Counted from the first letter of the stretch, positions 35,270-44,691 are shown. The stretch: 64,000 nt of DNA from CAZSHG01 sp964606695 [NCBI: uncultured bacterium] (GCA_964606695.1 CAZSHG010000012.1:4770-68769), one strand, 5' to 3'. Translations and numbers: made by a program. Notes: a model not told the origin generated them from the letters alone.

Positions 35270-38170
35270 CTATTTTCCGGGCCGAACCGTTTCCAGTTCG
35301 AGCAGAACTCTACGGTTAACTGTTCTGCCTTCCGGCGTGGAATTGTCGCCCAGCAGGATTCGTTCAACCGTGCTTCCCGTCCAGCGCAGAATTTCGTAAG
35401 GCTTACTTTCGCCATAACCTTTGGCTTTAAGGGAAACGTTGTTTTCTTTCAGCCACTGGTCGAGTTGCGATTTCTGCGTGAAATCGAGTAGATACATCAT
35501 GTAAAGTTTCAGGTTATTGAGTTCCCTGTTCGCCCTCGCTTTGGAAAGCTGGATATTGGCGTATTCCGGGCCGATAGAGTCGGCGTGAGCCGAAACGACT
35601 GCGGTGATCTGCTGATCCTCGCGACCGGCTTCCGCGCGGGCTATGAAACGCCTTGCCACATATTCCACACGGCTTTCCAGGAACTTCGACGCGGGTATAT
35701 CCTCGTCGAATCTAAACAGGACGATAACCAGACTCTCGATGCGTTTCGATTGCTTGGATACTTGAATTTCCATCGTGTCCGAATAGGTCAGGAAAGTCTC
35801 GCCCATCTTATCGCGGACGTCGAGTCTGGCGAAGTATTTATGATCGAAATCGAGAAGCTCGCCGGCATTGTTGCGCCAGTCCCACGCCAGGCCGGAAGGA
35901 ATATCTCCCCTGCCCGCCGCGAGCATTCGGACAACGTCGCCCTCTTCGTTGACGATAACGATTCCGAAACTATCGACTCCGGCATCAACCGTAGCATCGA
36001 CCTGCACGAGGTTTTCCTCTCTGCCTTCGACAAGATAATCGGTAAAGACCCTGTCGCCTACCTTCGGGCGCCATATAACCCCCTCGGAATTCGGGAACAC
36101 AAGGGCGATATCGGGGTCGGTTTCGGGCAGGTAATTCGCATTGATGCGAATCCTGTCCTCGTTCTCTTCGCCAAGTTGGTTACGGAGATATTTACCGATA
36201 GCGGCGGCTTTCATAAACGCCAGATCAGCTTCTTCGACGTTATCCACATTATAATAAGCCTCGACCAGAATAACGATTTCAGGATTGGAGTTGATTAAAC
36301 TCTGCATCGATCCAATAATGCCGCTGAGTGTAGATTTTGTTTCCTGAGATAGCTTAGAGGTAGCCATTGGAATCTCGCCGATAAAATCCCGGCCTTCGAG
36401 GAACCACGCCGAGAGTTCGGTGCGTCGGTTTTCCGCGGCCATTAGTCTCTGGTCTTTGGGGATTGCCTGGTCTTTGAGCTTGCCAGCACGAGATTTGTCC
36501 ATATCATAATCGGTCTCGATGACCATAACCCGGTCCTTAGGTGCGCCGAGAGCTACCAGCTTACTTCCTACCGCTCTGCCACGTGCCGTGGCAAGTTGTT
36601 TACCCTGCGCAACGTCCTCGAAAAGCTCATCGTAATAACCACGAACGCTTATTACGACGTCGGGATTTTCCTTGAGTCTGTCCGCGACCGTCTGTAAAAT
36701 ATCGTCGAAACGCGGATCGATCTCGGATTTGCCCTCCTCGAAGAAGACTATCGGGATAATCGGTTCTTCTTCCTGATAAAGCGTGAGTTTGCTAACTGTA
36801 AGTTTGCTATCGCGAGGAGTAATCATTCCTTCCGGCGTCAGGAAGACATCGAATTCGCCCATGCCGACGTTGTTTTCCTCGTCCTCTTCCGGGACTCTGC
36901 CGTGTATATCCGGGATGCGGTCGCCTTTGTCATCGATGGCGATGAACATTGTATAATGCCCCTTTGCAGGCGGCGACCACGTCCATGTTAACTGCCTTCG
37001 TTCGGCGGCATCGAAAGTATATTTTTCGACCGGAACGGCAAGTTGCCACATGCCCGTATCGTCTTGATAATAAACCGCCACGCGGACGTTTCTTTCCTCG
37101 ATTTCGCCGCGGTTTTCCACCGTAGCGCGAATCTCGAGGTCATCGCCTATAACACTGCGTTTCGGTGTGATCTCAACCTTAGCATCGACTAACTCCAGAT
37201 CGCGGATCGGCGGCGGGGGAGGATCCAGGGTGAGGTTAACCGCCACTTTATGCGTCATGAAAAATTCTGCGCCCAGGTCGTTGAGGGCTGGATATAATGC
37301 CGCGTAATCTATTCCCCAGCCGAAGCGTTCGCCTTTTTGAACATAGGAAAGACCCAACGCCGCTTCATCGCGGTTCAAACCGGCGCGAAGCCCGAAATTC
37401 TGACCGAACCACTTCTCCAGACCGGCGTGAATCTTCATATCGGATTCGCCGTTGATCTCGCGCATCGTATATTCGATATCGACCACGGGAGTGAAACCTG
37501 AATAATGGAACGCCAACCCGCCGCGAACGGTCATCGGTTGCAAGTCCATATCGTCGCCTGAACCGGATATGGAGATATCCGGCTGAAGAACGTCCTTCGC
37601 GCAAGCGCCTATAGAAAGCCACTTCGTTGGTCTGAAAACCAGACCCACGTCGGCGGAATAAGCCATGCTCGAATTGCCGTTGCTGAAAACCTCGTCCGTA
37701 ATATCGAAATCGTCCGAGAAATTGGATTCGTTGAATCCACTGCGAATCAGCTTGAAGTTCGCTCCCAGCGCGAGATGACTGCCGTCGGCTTTGCCGTAAA
37801 TTCTCTTGGCGTAACCGAGAGTAACGTGCATCTGGCTGTAAACGTCGGAGAAATATTGGGCGAATGACACGCCGTAACTACCACCATTGCCGTATAATCC
37901 GAGATGGTTCACGAAACCCGCGAAGCCCTCGTTCAATCCGTCGTTATCCACGCCGAGGTATAACCGCGAGTAACTTGCCGTGAAAGCGAGGTTGCGGAAG
38001 GATTCCATTGCCGCAGGATTCCATGCCGGAGCGTTGGCGTCCTGCGATAATGCCGTATATGCTCCGCCCGCGCCCAGCGGTCGAGCTCCCATCTGGTCAA
38101 CCTGTGCGATGGCCGCCGTTGTCAGGAGAGCCACCGTTATCGCTATCGTGAGGATATTTCTTAATCTCAT
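35270..38170 (-). CDS. PorV-like barrel fused to a CARDB domain and OmpA-like repeats
   Basis: This 966-residue exported protein has a signal peptide ending AAIAQV. Residues about 25-310 form a PorV/UPF0164-like barrel (ARPLGAGGAYTALSQD, APAWNPAAMESF). A CARDB-like beta domain follows (about 325-430, KRSVIGDDLEIRATVENRGE). From about 470 there are OmpA-C-like units: the first has VVISVRGYYDE and ENRRTELSAWF, a middle one VILVEAYYNVD, and the last (about 850-960) is canonical with AHADSIG, QLSKARANREL, KGYGESKP and GRTVNRRVLLEL. OmpA-like domains bind peptidoglycan, so the protein may tie an outer-membrane barrel to the wall. A GGAGGGA site precedes the ATG; the next gene ends 11 bp upstream. 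Confidence 0.88.
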   Translation of the reverse strand: MRLRNILTIAITVALLTTAAIAQVDQMGARPLGAGGAYTALSQDANAPAWNPAAMESFRNLAFTASYSRLYLGVDNDGLNEGFAGFVNHLGLYGNGGSYGVSFAQYFSDVYSQMHVTLGYAKRIYGKADGSHLALGANFKLIRSGFNESNFSDDFDITDEVFSNGNSSMAYSADVGLVFRPTKWLSIGACAKDVLQPDISISGSGDDMDLQPMTVRGGLAFHYSGFTPVVDIEYTMREINGESDMKIHAGLEKWFGQNFGLRAGLNRDEAALGLSYVQKGERFGWGIDYAALYPALNDLGAEFFMTHKVAVNLTLDPPPPPIRDLELVDAKVEITPKRSVIGDDLEIRATVENRGEIEERNVRVAVYYQDDTGMWQLAVPVEKYTFDAAERRQLTWTWSPPAKGHYTMFIAIDDKGDRIPDIHGRVPEEDEENNVGMGEFDVFLTPEGMITPRDSKLTVSKLTLYQEEEPIIPIVFFEEGKSEIDPRFDDILQTVADRLKENPDVVISVRGYYDELFEDVAQGKQLATARGRAVGSKLVALGAPKDRVMVIETDYDMDKSRAGKLKDQAIPKDQRLMAAENRRTELSAWFLEGRDFIGEIPMATSKLSQETKSTLSGIIGSMQSLINSNPEIVILVEAYYNVDNVEEADLAFMKAAAIGKYLRNQLGEENEDRIRINANYLPETDPDIALVFPNSEGVIWRPKVGDRVFTDYLVEGREENLVQVDATVDAGVDSFGIVIVNEEGDVVRMLAAGRGDIPSGLAWDWRNNAGELLDFDHKYFARLDVRDKMGETFLTYSDTMEIQVSKQSKRIESLVIVLFRFDEDIPASKFLESRVEYVARRFIARAEAGREDQQITAVVSAHADSIGPEYANIQLSKARANRELNNLKLYMMYLLDFTQKSQLDQWLKENNVSLKAKGYGESKPYEILRWTGSTVERILLGDNSTPEGRTVNRRVLLELETVRPGK

Positions 38171-38181
38171 CTCAATCCCTC

Positions 38182-40701
38182 CTATCGAGCGACGCTGATG
38201 GTTCCGTTACACACCGTCTCGTCGTCCACCCGCACAAGGTAGATATATGTCCCCTGCGGAACCGATTCGCCGGCGGTGTCCGTGCCTCGCCAGCGCCATT
38301 CGCCTCCAAGTTGATCGGTGATGTCAGCAACCATATTGTTTCTCAGGTCGTAAATTAATATGTGAACGTCTATGTCTGATTTGCGCATATTCGGGAATTG
38401 GAATACAACTTCATCGTTCTTATCGTCTCTCAGTCCAGGAGTGATAGGATTTGGCCCGCGTTCGCAGGGCGTTTCCGCAAGCTGGAAGGTGTATGTCGTG
38501 TCGAGCAAATTCCCCGGACAGCTCGATGTCGCGGGGGGCAGGTCTCGCACGAGCAAACGCACCGTTACCCATTCGCCGTCGTTGAAAGCGATTTCCGTAG
38601 CCGCAGAGGAGAAGCTGAAGGTCGGATCCGCCCACATTACGAAAGGATCGTCCCCTTCGACTATCGTGGTGTCGCTGGTTCCGTTATGAATTATCTGCAC
38701 CTCGATATGCGTGTGATCCACCGGAAGCATATTGTCCGTGATGTTCATCGAAATCGGGAATGCAGTAGCACTAACCTGAGGCGGGCTGACCGGAACCTCA
38801 CTGCTCATAACCGGCGGAATCAGATCGACGAAGAACTGCCATGTCGCAGTATCGCCCACCGCGCCGAGGGTATCCGAAACGGGCATGAGGGTGATGATAA
38901 CGAGTCCGGTCGTATAAGTGTAAAGCCCGCTTGGACGGAAATAAAGAGTATCACGAACGAGTTCAAGTTCCGGGTCGGTAATCTCGAAACAATCTGAATT
39001 TATGCATAGCTCGAGACTCATCGTATCTATAGTTCCACCTGCACTGGAGAGGTCGATATGAATTTCCTCGTCTTCGCACGTAGTCGTATCATTATTTCCC
39101 GGAGTGATAAGAACCGGGACCGGTGGAATTGAGGTGGTGAAGTTCCAAGTATGAGCCTGCGGAAGATTCGGTGCGCAAGTATCTGGCTGGTCATTAGCGG
39201 TAACAACCTCTACGTTCACTGTATATTCATTCGGGAAAGACACTCCCGCTGTTGCCATATCAAACTCGAAATCGCCTGTTATGTCATCGTAAGACATCCC
39301 GGGTGTTGACATGTCGTAGAGAACGCCATCGACTTCAATTTCGATAGAAGTTCCATCCACACCCGTTTCGTCGTCGAAAATGTTACATGTGAGAACCGGC
39401 GAAATCGGTGCACCGAGACCCATTGGAGACATCGCCGTAACCTCGGCACCCTCTGCATCAACATTGAATATCCAATCAGTTGATTCTTCCATCTCGTTGC
39501 CCTCGAGATCGGAAACGGGATATAAAGTTACATCGACGGGCATGTCGTTTGAAAAATCTGCGGGAGGAATATGAATTAACAGGTTTTCGGAAGGCAACCA
39601 CGTTAGTTCGGGATCGGAGGCATGATAAACGGTTCCGTTGACTTCCAGTTCGATAGTCGATTCGTCGATGGTTTCGTCATCTTCGAGAATCAGAACCACA
39701 TCCGTGCCCGCACACGAAGTCCATGTATCCGGCGCGGGAGCCAAAGGCGTTGCGACAGGTGGCGTGTAGTCAGGAAGCCCGATTCCATAGTAAGTTCCGT
39801 AAACAACGCTATCGCCGGGCGCCAGATTATCCTCCCACCAGATGAGAATTCCGCTGTCCCAATAACTGGTTCCAGTCGAACTATAATACCAGCTACTCAA
39901 ATTATTGAATGTTCCCCATTGACCAACTGCAAATCTATCGGGTGTAACGGCATCAGGTGCCAGATCACGCGAAGAAAGGTAACCTGTGGCTTTTAAACTG
40001 TTCGGATCGGGTAGTCCACTTGGGAGTGTATCCTTAAAGGCCGACCACGTAGTGGGGATATCGGGAGCGATGAAAACATCGTCCAGCCCTGAGTAACCGT
40101 AGATTGTAGCAAGTTCAGCCGCATCGTTGTCGTCGATCATTGTATCCATGTGGAGACGGACTCCAATATCGTGAGCCGATGCGTCCAGGTTTGCTACTCG
40201 ATATTCAATATAGACACTACCTGAAATCTTGCCGTCTCCCCTTTCAAGATACACCGGCATGATCTTTTGAATGAATCTGATATTATCTACGACCCATCCG
40301 CCCTCTACATAAGTGCTTCCTCCCGAGGCCGGATATGTGGTAAATGGGATACTGCTCGATGCTACATCGCCAATATATTCTGCGCCGGTTGGCGGAGAGT
40401 CCTCGTTAAAATACATAGCGCTTGTATAATTATCGATATTGAAGACTGTATTGGACGACCAGGGGTCGCTCGGATACATAAAACTGAGTGTGACTTCATC
40501 GGGATAGGTCCCGATATTGAATTGGCCGGTCTCGTCATCGATATTGAAGGCAACCGAGTCGTTATGGATATTGACTACCGCACGCTCGATATCCGGTGGC
40601 GCTAACGCCAATTTCCGGCGCAGGTATTCGTCGCTCTGGCCCAATGCCGCGCACGACAGTATAGTTATTGCAAGGAGGAGACATGCTCCCTTTTGTATCA
40701 T
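38182..40701 (-). CDS. Secreted Ig-like repeat protein with C-terminal FlgD-type sorting domain
   Basis: A signal peptide (ACLLLAITILSCAALGQ) opens this 839-residue protein. An N-terminal beta domain (about 30-310) is followed by three related modules of about 110 residues with the pattern DD-T-ID-x-S-I-E-L-E-VNG, as in bacterial SbsA-type Ig-like domains (IELEVNGTVYH, IEIEVDGVLYD, LELCINSDCFE). The last 80 residues, from RGPNPITPG, have HILIYDLRNNMV, GEWRWRGTDTAGE and GTYIYLVRVDDE, a FlgD-Ig-like sorting domain. It is probably secreted. Co-transcription with the PorV-OmpA gene 11 bp downstream suggests a cargo and receptor pair, as inference. A GGAGA site precedes the ATG, and a promoter lies about 115 bases upstream. 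Confidence 0.86.
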   Translation of the reverse strand: MIQKGACLLLAITILSCAALGQSDEYLRRKLALAPPDIERAVVNIHNDSVAFNIDDETGQFNIGTYPDEVTLSFMYPSDPWSSNTVFNIDNYTSAMYFNEDSPPTGAEYIGDVASSSIPFTTYPASGGSTYVEGGWVVDNIRFIQKIMPVYLERGDGKISGSVYIEYRVANLDASAHDIGVRLHMDTMIDDNDAAELATIYGYSGLDDVFIAPDIPTTWSAFKDTLPSGLPDPNSLKATGYLSSRDLAPDAVTPDRFAVGQWGTFNNLSSWYYSSTGTSYWDSGILIWWEDNLAPGDSVVYGTYYGIGLPDYTPPVATPLAPAPDTWTSCAGTDVVLILEDDETIDESTIELEVNGTVYHASDPELTWLPSENLLIHIPPADFSNDMPVDVTLYPVSDLEGNEMEESTDWIFNVDAEGAEVTAMSPMGLGAPISPVLTCNIFDDETGVDGTSIEIEVDGVLYDMSTPGMSYDDITGDFEFDMATAGVSFPNEYTVNVEVVTANDQPDTCAPNLPQAHTWNFTTSIPPVPVLITPGNNDTTTCEDEEIHIDLSSAGGTIDTMSLELCINSDCFEITDPELELVRDTLYFRPSGLYTYTTGLVIITLMPVSDTLGAVGDTATWQFFVDLIPPVMSSEVPVSPPQVSATAFPISMNITDNMLPVDHTHIEVQIIHNGTSDTTIVEGDDPFVMWADPTFSFSSAATEIAFNDGEWVTVRLLVRDLPPATSSCPGNLLDTTYTFQLAETPCERGPNPITPGLRDDKNDEVVFQFPNMRKSDIDVHILIYDLRNNMVADITDQLGGEWRWRGTDTAGESVPQGTYIYLVRVDDETVCNGTISVAR

Positions 40702-40814
40702 AGTATCTCCTTTGCCCTTTTTATTTGTTTTCTCATTGATTTCCGGTCTTTTTATAATTCGTTTTTATTTATTCATTCATCCTTTATAATCTTTTCAACA
40801 TAATTGAATAAACG

Positions 40815-40843
40815 AAAATAAAATAGTGATATCTAAAAGTCAA
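40815..40843 (-). promoter_or_regulatory. Sigma-70-type promoter for the secreted Ig-like gene
   Basis: On the minus strand TTGACT (40838-40843) and TATTTT (40815-40820) are separated by exactly 17 bp, giving an A/T-rich leader of about 107 bases before the ATG at 40701. The remaining intergenic DNA up to 40992 is A/T-rich; I see no gene in it and no clear terminator for the acetate transporter gene. Confidence 0.6.
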
Positions 40844-40992
40844 GGAGAAATTCGCACCTGATCGATCTATATTAAACAAAAAATCCGACGGTATTATCAT
40901 TTCGCCAGACTTCCGTTTATTGTCTTCATGGAATTAGCCCTGATTATCCACGTTACAGCGTTTCATAGTCGGTCGAATTTCTCCTCGCCGGG

Positions 40993-41568
40993 TTATTCGT
41001 CCTTTTTGATGACTCCTACGGGCAGGACTTCTTTACCCCATGATTCATTTATCACCTGAGCCATGGCGAAATAAATTGCCGATAATCCGCACAATATTCC
41101 CTCAATTCCCGCCAATACGCCAATCATTTTACTACCTGTCCAGTCGCGAATCGCGAGAAGCCAGAAGAGCACGAAAAGAGTGAAGAAAACCACCTGAAGC
41201 GCGCGAGTTGTATTGAACGTCGCGATCCACATGCAGAAAGTGAAAAGTCCCCACATGAAAAGATACCAGCCGATGAAATTAGCCGGTGCCTCGGCGAAAC
41301 CCCAATTTAAGTTTGGAATTACAAGTAAGGCGACAAGAGTTAACCAGAAAAGACCATAACTCGTGAATGCCGTTGTGCCGAAGGTGTTGCCCTTTTTAAA
41401 CTCCATTATCCCGGCGATAATCTGCGCGATTCCACCATAAAAAATCCCCATTGCCAGAATCATCGACCCCAGAGGAAAAATGCCTGCGTTGTGAATATTC
41501 AGAAGGACGGTTGTCATACCGAATCCCATAAGGCCGAGTGGGGCGGGATTTGCAAGTTTGTTTTCCAT
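40993..41568 (-). CDS. satP: Acetate/succinate transporter of the GPR1/FUN34/YaaH (SatP) family
   Basis: The 191-residue protein begins with the family signature [11 protein letters not shown] (residues 7-17) and has six membrane helices. Other family features are [27 protein letters not shown] and [14 protein letters not shown]. The family moves acetate or succinate with protons across the inner membrane. Length is normal. The gene stands alone: the Ntn hydrolase gene ends 103 bases upstream. It suggests that the cell excretes or takes up acetate. Confidence 0.95.
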   Translation of the reverse strand: MENKLANPAPLGLMGFGMTTVLLNIHNAGIFPLGSMILAMGIFYGGIAQIIAGIMEFKKGNTFGTTAFTSYGLFWLTLVALLVIPNLNWGFAEAPANFIGWYLFMWGLFTFCMWIATFNTTRALQVVFFTLFVLFWLLAIRDWTGSKMIGVLAGIEGILCGLSAIYFAMAQVINESWGKEVLPVGVIKKDE

Positions 41569-41671
41569 GATTTTCCTTCTATTTTTCTTTTTTCAAGCTC
41601 GATTTGCGCAAATATATGCCGCGCTTGCCGGTCATGCAAGAATAATATCCTCGATTAAAGGGAAAAATTAG

Positions 41672-43198
41672 TTATTTGATATAAACCACAGGGTTGCTGT
41701 TTACCTGCCCGCCATTCTGGACGCGAACAAAATAAACGCCGGAACCGAGGGATTCATCGGGCCGCCAGATAAATTCACTTTTGCCGTCATTGCGAGGAGG
41801 GCTTTGCCCGACGTGGCAATCTCGCTGATTCGATGAGATTACCGTGGCATTCGGCTCCGGACGGGCGCAGGCGCTCGAAATGACATCGACAAGGCGTCCG
41901 TTTACATCGAACACACCGATTTCAGCGTCTGTAGAGGTTGAGATTATCACCGCCGAATTGAACGGATTCGGATAGGCCCCGATCTCAATTTCACGCGGAA
42001 AATCAGTGGCGACGACCGACATCGGCGTGCCGGAGGAATATGCGTTGTAAATTATCGCCGCGATAGTATCCTGAAAATCGGAACGTTCGGAAGTTGACGG
42101 CGGAGAACTCTCCCAGTCCGCGAGAACCGAATTCACCGAATCGAAAGCCCACTCCATGGTCGGAATCGTGTATTCATGGGCGCCGGTGTAGTATTCGTCG
42201 AGGAGGAAAACCGTGTTCATAAAATAGGTCGTGTCATGGTCGAAGGCGGAATCGGACTTCGCCTGAACCAATGCCAGCATCGGCGCGGGGGAGCCTATCA
42301 ATTGCGGTGGCTCATCGTGAGCCGCCGGAAAAACCGGAATGGGAATCGAAAGGACGGGCTGGCCGAAGAAACACCACATAAGCGTGTTCTCCGGGTCGCC
42401 GCCGGCCAGAGCGCCCTGCACAACTCCAGTGGCGAGAGTGTTGTAGTTGCATGTCGTCTGGACCGCGGTGAAATCGCCTGTATTGACATATCCCGCCGGC
42501 ATTCCGGGGAAACTGCCCGTCCACGGCAGGGGATAAGGGTCCTGGTCCGGATAGAGGAGATCGGAGACCACGGTTTTCGAGATGTAAAGGGCGTCGAGGG
42601 AATCCCCGGCGATGGCCTCCGCCATGAGATCGTAAGCGCGCTCCATCCGGTTCTGGCCAACTCGGCGGTAATCTCCTATATATGAGAAATTCGCGCGAAC
42701 GACTATCCCCAAAGTATCCGCGTCGTAGCGGTCATAAATGTAAGGCGAACATTCAAACATAGCGCCGTTGCCGTAGGCGTCGATGACTGCGTAATTGGCT
42801 TTGGTGTTGCGGTCGCCGCCGTCGGTATCGATTAATATAGCCTCGAAATCGTCCACGGTTTCGCAGTTTTCCAGCGCATAATTCATCATGCTACCATTTC
42901 CGAGACCGCTACCCCAGCCGCTGACATTATACGCCGCCGATTGAACGATGGCGAAACCCACCTCGTTCGCGCCCATCCACGCCGTGGAACTGCTCCGGTA
43001 GGAGTTCCTGACATAGGCGTGTTCGCCGGAAGGGGTATCGACTCGAAACTCGAGGTTCCACGAGGTGATGTCCCGGTTCTTGAAAACTATCGGCCTGCCG
43101 TCGGAGGTCGCACTTCCCAGCGCGAGACCGATAGTGCAGGAATATAGTATCGCCGGAATGGCAAGCGTTATAAATAATATGTGGGCGCGATTTCTCAT
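41672..43198 (-). CDS. Exported C45-like Ntn hydrolase with C-terminal sorting domain interrupted by a repeat
   Basis: I start at the ATG at 43198, which gives a signal peptide ending AILYS and Cys21 followed by TIGLALGSATSDGRPIVFKNRD. This matches the N-terminal nucleophile region of the C45/linear-amide C-N hydrolase families (isopenicillin-N acyltransferase, bile-salt-hydrolase-like), in which the mature N-terminal Cys is the nucleophile. Family-like stretches continue to about residue 400 (NEVGFAIVQSA, NYAVIDAYGNGAMFECSP). The C-terminal PNPFNSAVIIS to SGVYFVRVQ region is a sorting domain, split by 33 residues encoded by a palindromic DNA repeat at 41786-41884. The amide substrate is unknown. 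TTGAAT and TATATT 16 bp apart (43210-43237) might be its promoter, though very close to the start. Confidence 0.85.
   Translation of the reverse strand: MRNRAHILFITLAIPAILYSCTIGLALGSATSDGRPIVFKNRDITSWNLEFRVDTPSGEHAYVRNSYRSSSTAWMGANEVGFAIVQSAAYNVSGWGSGLGNGSMMNYALENCETVDDFEAILIDTDGGDRNTKANYAVIDAYGNGAMFECSPYIYDRYDADTLGIVVRANFSYIGDYRRVGQNRMERAYDLMAEAIAGDSLDALYISKTVVSDLLYPDQDPYPLPWTGSFPGMPAGYVNTGDFTAVQTTCNYNTLATGVVQGALAGGDPENTLMWCFFGQPVLSIPIPVFPAAHDEPPQLIGSPAPMLALVQAKSDSAFDHDTTYFMNTVFLLDEYYTGAHEYTIPTMEWAFDSVNSVLADWESSPPSTSERSDFQDTIAAIIYNAYSSGTPMSVVATDFPREIEIGAYPNPFNSAVIISTSTDAEIGVFDVNGRLVDVISSACARPEPNATVISSNQRDCHVGQSPPRNDGKSEFIWRPDESLGSGVYFVRVQNGGQVNSNPVVYIK
41786..41884 (-). repeat. 99-bp palindromic dispersed-type repeat inserted in frame
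   Basis: The element is bounded by GTCATT (41786-41791) and AATGAC (41879-41884). It has internal inverted arms, AATCTC and GAGATT, around an 11-bp centre. Sequence such as GTCATTGCGAGG and CTCGAAATGAC is typical of REP- or MITE-like repeats scattered between genes in many bacteria. The length, 99 bp, is 33 codons, so the reading frame of the Ntn hydrolase survives. A related half element lies at 45047-45132. Confidence 0.75.
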
Positions 43199-43280
43199 AT
43201 TCCACCTAAAATATAGAATTAAATTTCGGTTATTCAACACCGAAGTTTGATTTCGCGCGGGATTAAGTCAGGTTAGAAAC

Positions 43281-43304
43281 AACATACCGACCGGTTGGTA
43301 TGTT
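43281..43304 (-). terminator. 24-bp palindrome after the CapA-like gene
   Basis: AACATACC and GGTATGTT arms flank a GACCGGTT centre. As RNA all 12 pairs of the dyad form, one of each half being G-U. On the minus strand it lies 12 bases after the CapA-like stop and is followed by GTTTCT. It may be a weak terminator, or an operator for the Ntn hydrolase gene 83 bases downstream. Confidence 0.4.
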
Positions 43305-43315
43305 GAATAACTCAG

Positions 43316-44374
43316 TTATTGTATAGGAGTTAGCCGAATTTTGCCATCGATAAGTTCGACATCGGTAGGAAATTGCCTGCAGGCTTCGGTCATGTATCCC
43401 GCGAAAACGTAAGTTAAATCATCGTCAGCGAAATGCGGTTCCGCGCGATGGTCCAGCATTTCCGTTGGAGTGATAGCCACTGAAGAGAGTGAATCCCTCG
43501 AGAAAGATAATTCCAATATTCCGGAAACGTTGTTTAGATAATCCATCTGGTCGAAAACGAAATTGCCCAGCGAATATGCGATGAGGCCTCCGTTATAGAA
43601 CTCGACGCCCTCCCAGTAGTGCGGATGGTGCCCGAGAACAACGTCCGCGCCGGAATCTATCATTTTATGCCCCATCTCGATTTGCTCGACCAGAGGATAT
43701 TGCAGATATTCCCATCCCCAATGAATATGCACGATCAGAACATCGCACCGGGAGAGCGTCGATTCTATAGCCGCGAAAACCCATTTCGGATACGCCGGCG
43801 CGCAGGCGGGATTCAACCGACCGATATAGTTCGTTTTCGTGTCGTTGAAGGCGAGAAAACCGAAGCGTCTGCCCTTAACATCGAGGAATACCGGTTCGAG
43901 TGCGGCTTCGAGATTCTTCCCGCCGCCCACCGGCACGATACCAGCATCGTCGAGCCGCTCCATCGTGTTGAGAAAACATTTCAGCCCATAATCGAAGGCG
44001 TGATTATTGGCGACGGTTACGACGTCGAAACCGGCGTCGCGCAACGGCACGAGGATTTCCGGATTCGCGCGGAAGACATATTTCTTGTCCATAGGCGAAC
44101 CGACATCGCTCACGGGACATTCGAGATTGCCGGTGGTAATATCGAAGGAATTGAGATAGCAAGCCACGCCTCGCAGAGGCCGGTCGTAACTCGTCGTGTC
44201 GATATGCCGTTGCACTCCGCGCGCGAACATCATATCGCCCACCGCCGCGAACGTTATCGTCGTGTCGAAAACCACGGAATACTCGATTGGCAAGTAGTCG
44301 TCCGACTGCTCAAAATAGTCGCAGGCCGAGAAAAACGCCGCAGAAGCCGCAATTAATACAAAAACAATTCTCAT
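43316..44374 (-). CDS. CapA-family metallophosphatase-like lipoprotein
   Basis: The ATG at 44374 gives a short lipoprotein signal, MRIVFVLIAASAAFFSAC, with Cys18; an upstream in-frame start would add 27 residues before it. The mature protein has the PGA_cap/CapA layout: FAAVGDMMFARGV, TGNLECPV, ANNHAFDYG, FLAFNDT, HIHWGWEY, VVLGHHPHYWEG and AYSLGNFVFDQ. These match the metal-binding D, N, H and GHHPH motifs of calcineurin-like phosphoesterases. CapA itself takes part in poly-gamma-glutamate export, but most homologues outside such operons have unknown substrates, and no pgs/cap genes are near. The lipid anchor implies action at the periplasmic face of a membrane. Confidence 0.92.
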   Translation of the reverse strand: MRIVFVLIAASAAFFSACDYFEQSDDYLPIEYSVVFDTTITFAAVGDMMFARGVQRHIDTTSYDRPLRGVACYLNSFDITTGNLECPVSDVGSPMDKKYVFRANPEILVPLRDAGFDVVTVANNHAFDYGLKCFLNTMERLDDAGIVPVGGGKNLEAALEPVFLDVKGRRFGFLAFNDTKTNYIGRLNPACAPAYPKWVFAAIESTLSRCDVLIVHIHWGWEYLQYPLVEQIEMGHKMIDSGADVVLGHHPHYWEGVEFYNGGLIAYSLGNFVFDQMDYLNNVSGILELSFSRDSLSSVAITPTEMLDHRAEPHFADDDLTYVFAGYMTEACRQFPTDVELIDGKIRLTPIQ

Positions 44375-44517
44375 CAAAATTTCAAAACTCAAATAAGAAA
44401 TGCCCCTATGGATCATAGACAAATCAAATCCAAATATCAAATGACTTAATGTCAAATGTTTCGCGTATGGGCGTTTGCCTCAAATTATAAATCTTGTATC
44501 GCGGAAACCGGTTGTCA

Positions 44518-44573
44518 CAGTTCTTGCTACTTTAAGAGTAAATTCCTTCACACTTTGTTAAAAGCAAGAACTG
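44518..44573. repeat. 11-bp perfect inverted repeat with 34-bp spacer
   Basis: CAGTTCTTGCT (44518-44528) and AGCAAGAACTG (44563-44573) are exact inverted copies. The A/T-rich spacer has no gene. It could be a transcript hairpin or the ends of a small decayed element. Confidence 0.6.
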
Positions 44574-44691
44574 CGCCAACCTGGCCCCGCGGCTGTCACG
44601 CTACATGCTACGTTTCTCCCCAATTTACGGCTTTTTCATGACAAGCATGTATCGCGCCAGCCGCTCTACTATTAACTCATTTCACACTATA

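Noticed and set aside
35585-36298. 237-codon plus-strand frame
   Set aside because: It is antisense to the OmpA-like part of the PorV-OmpA gene and shows no family features.
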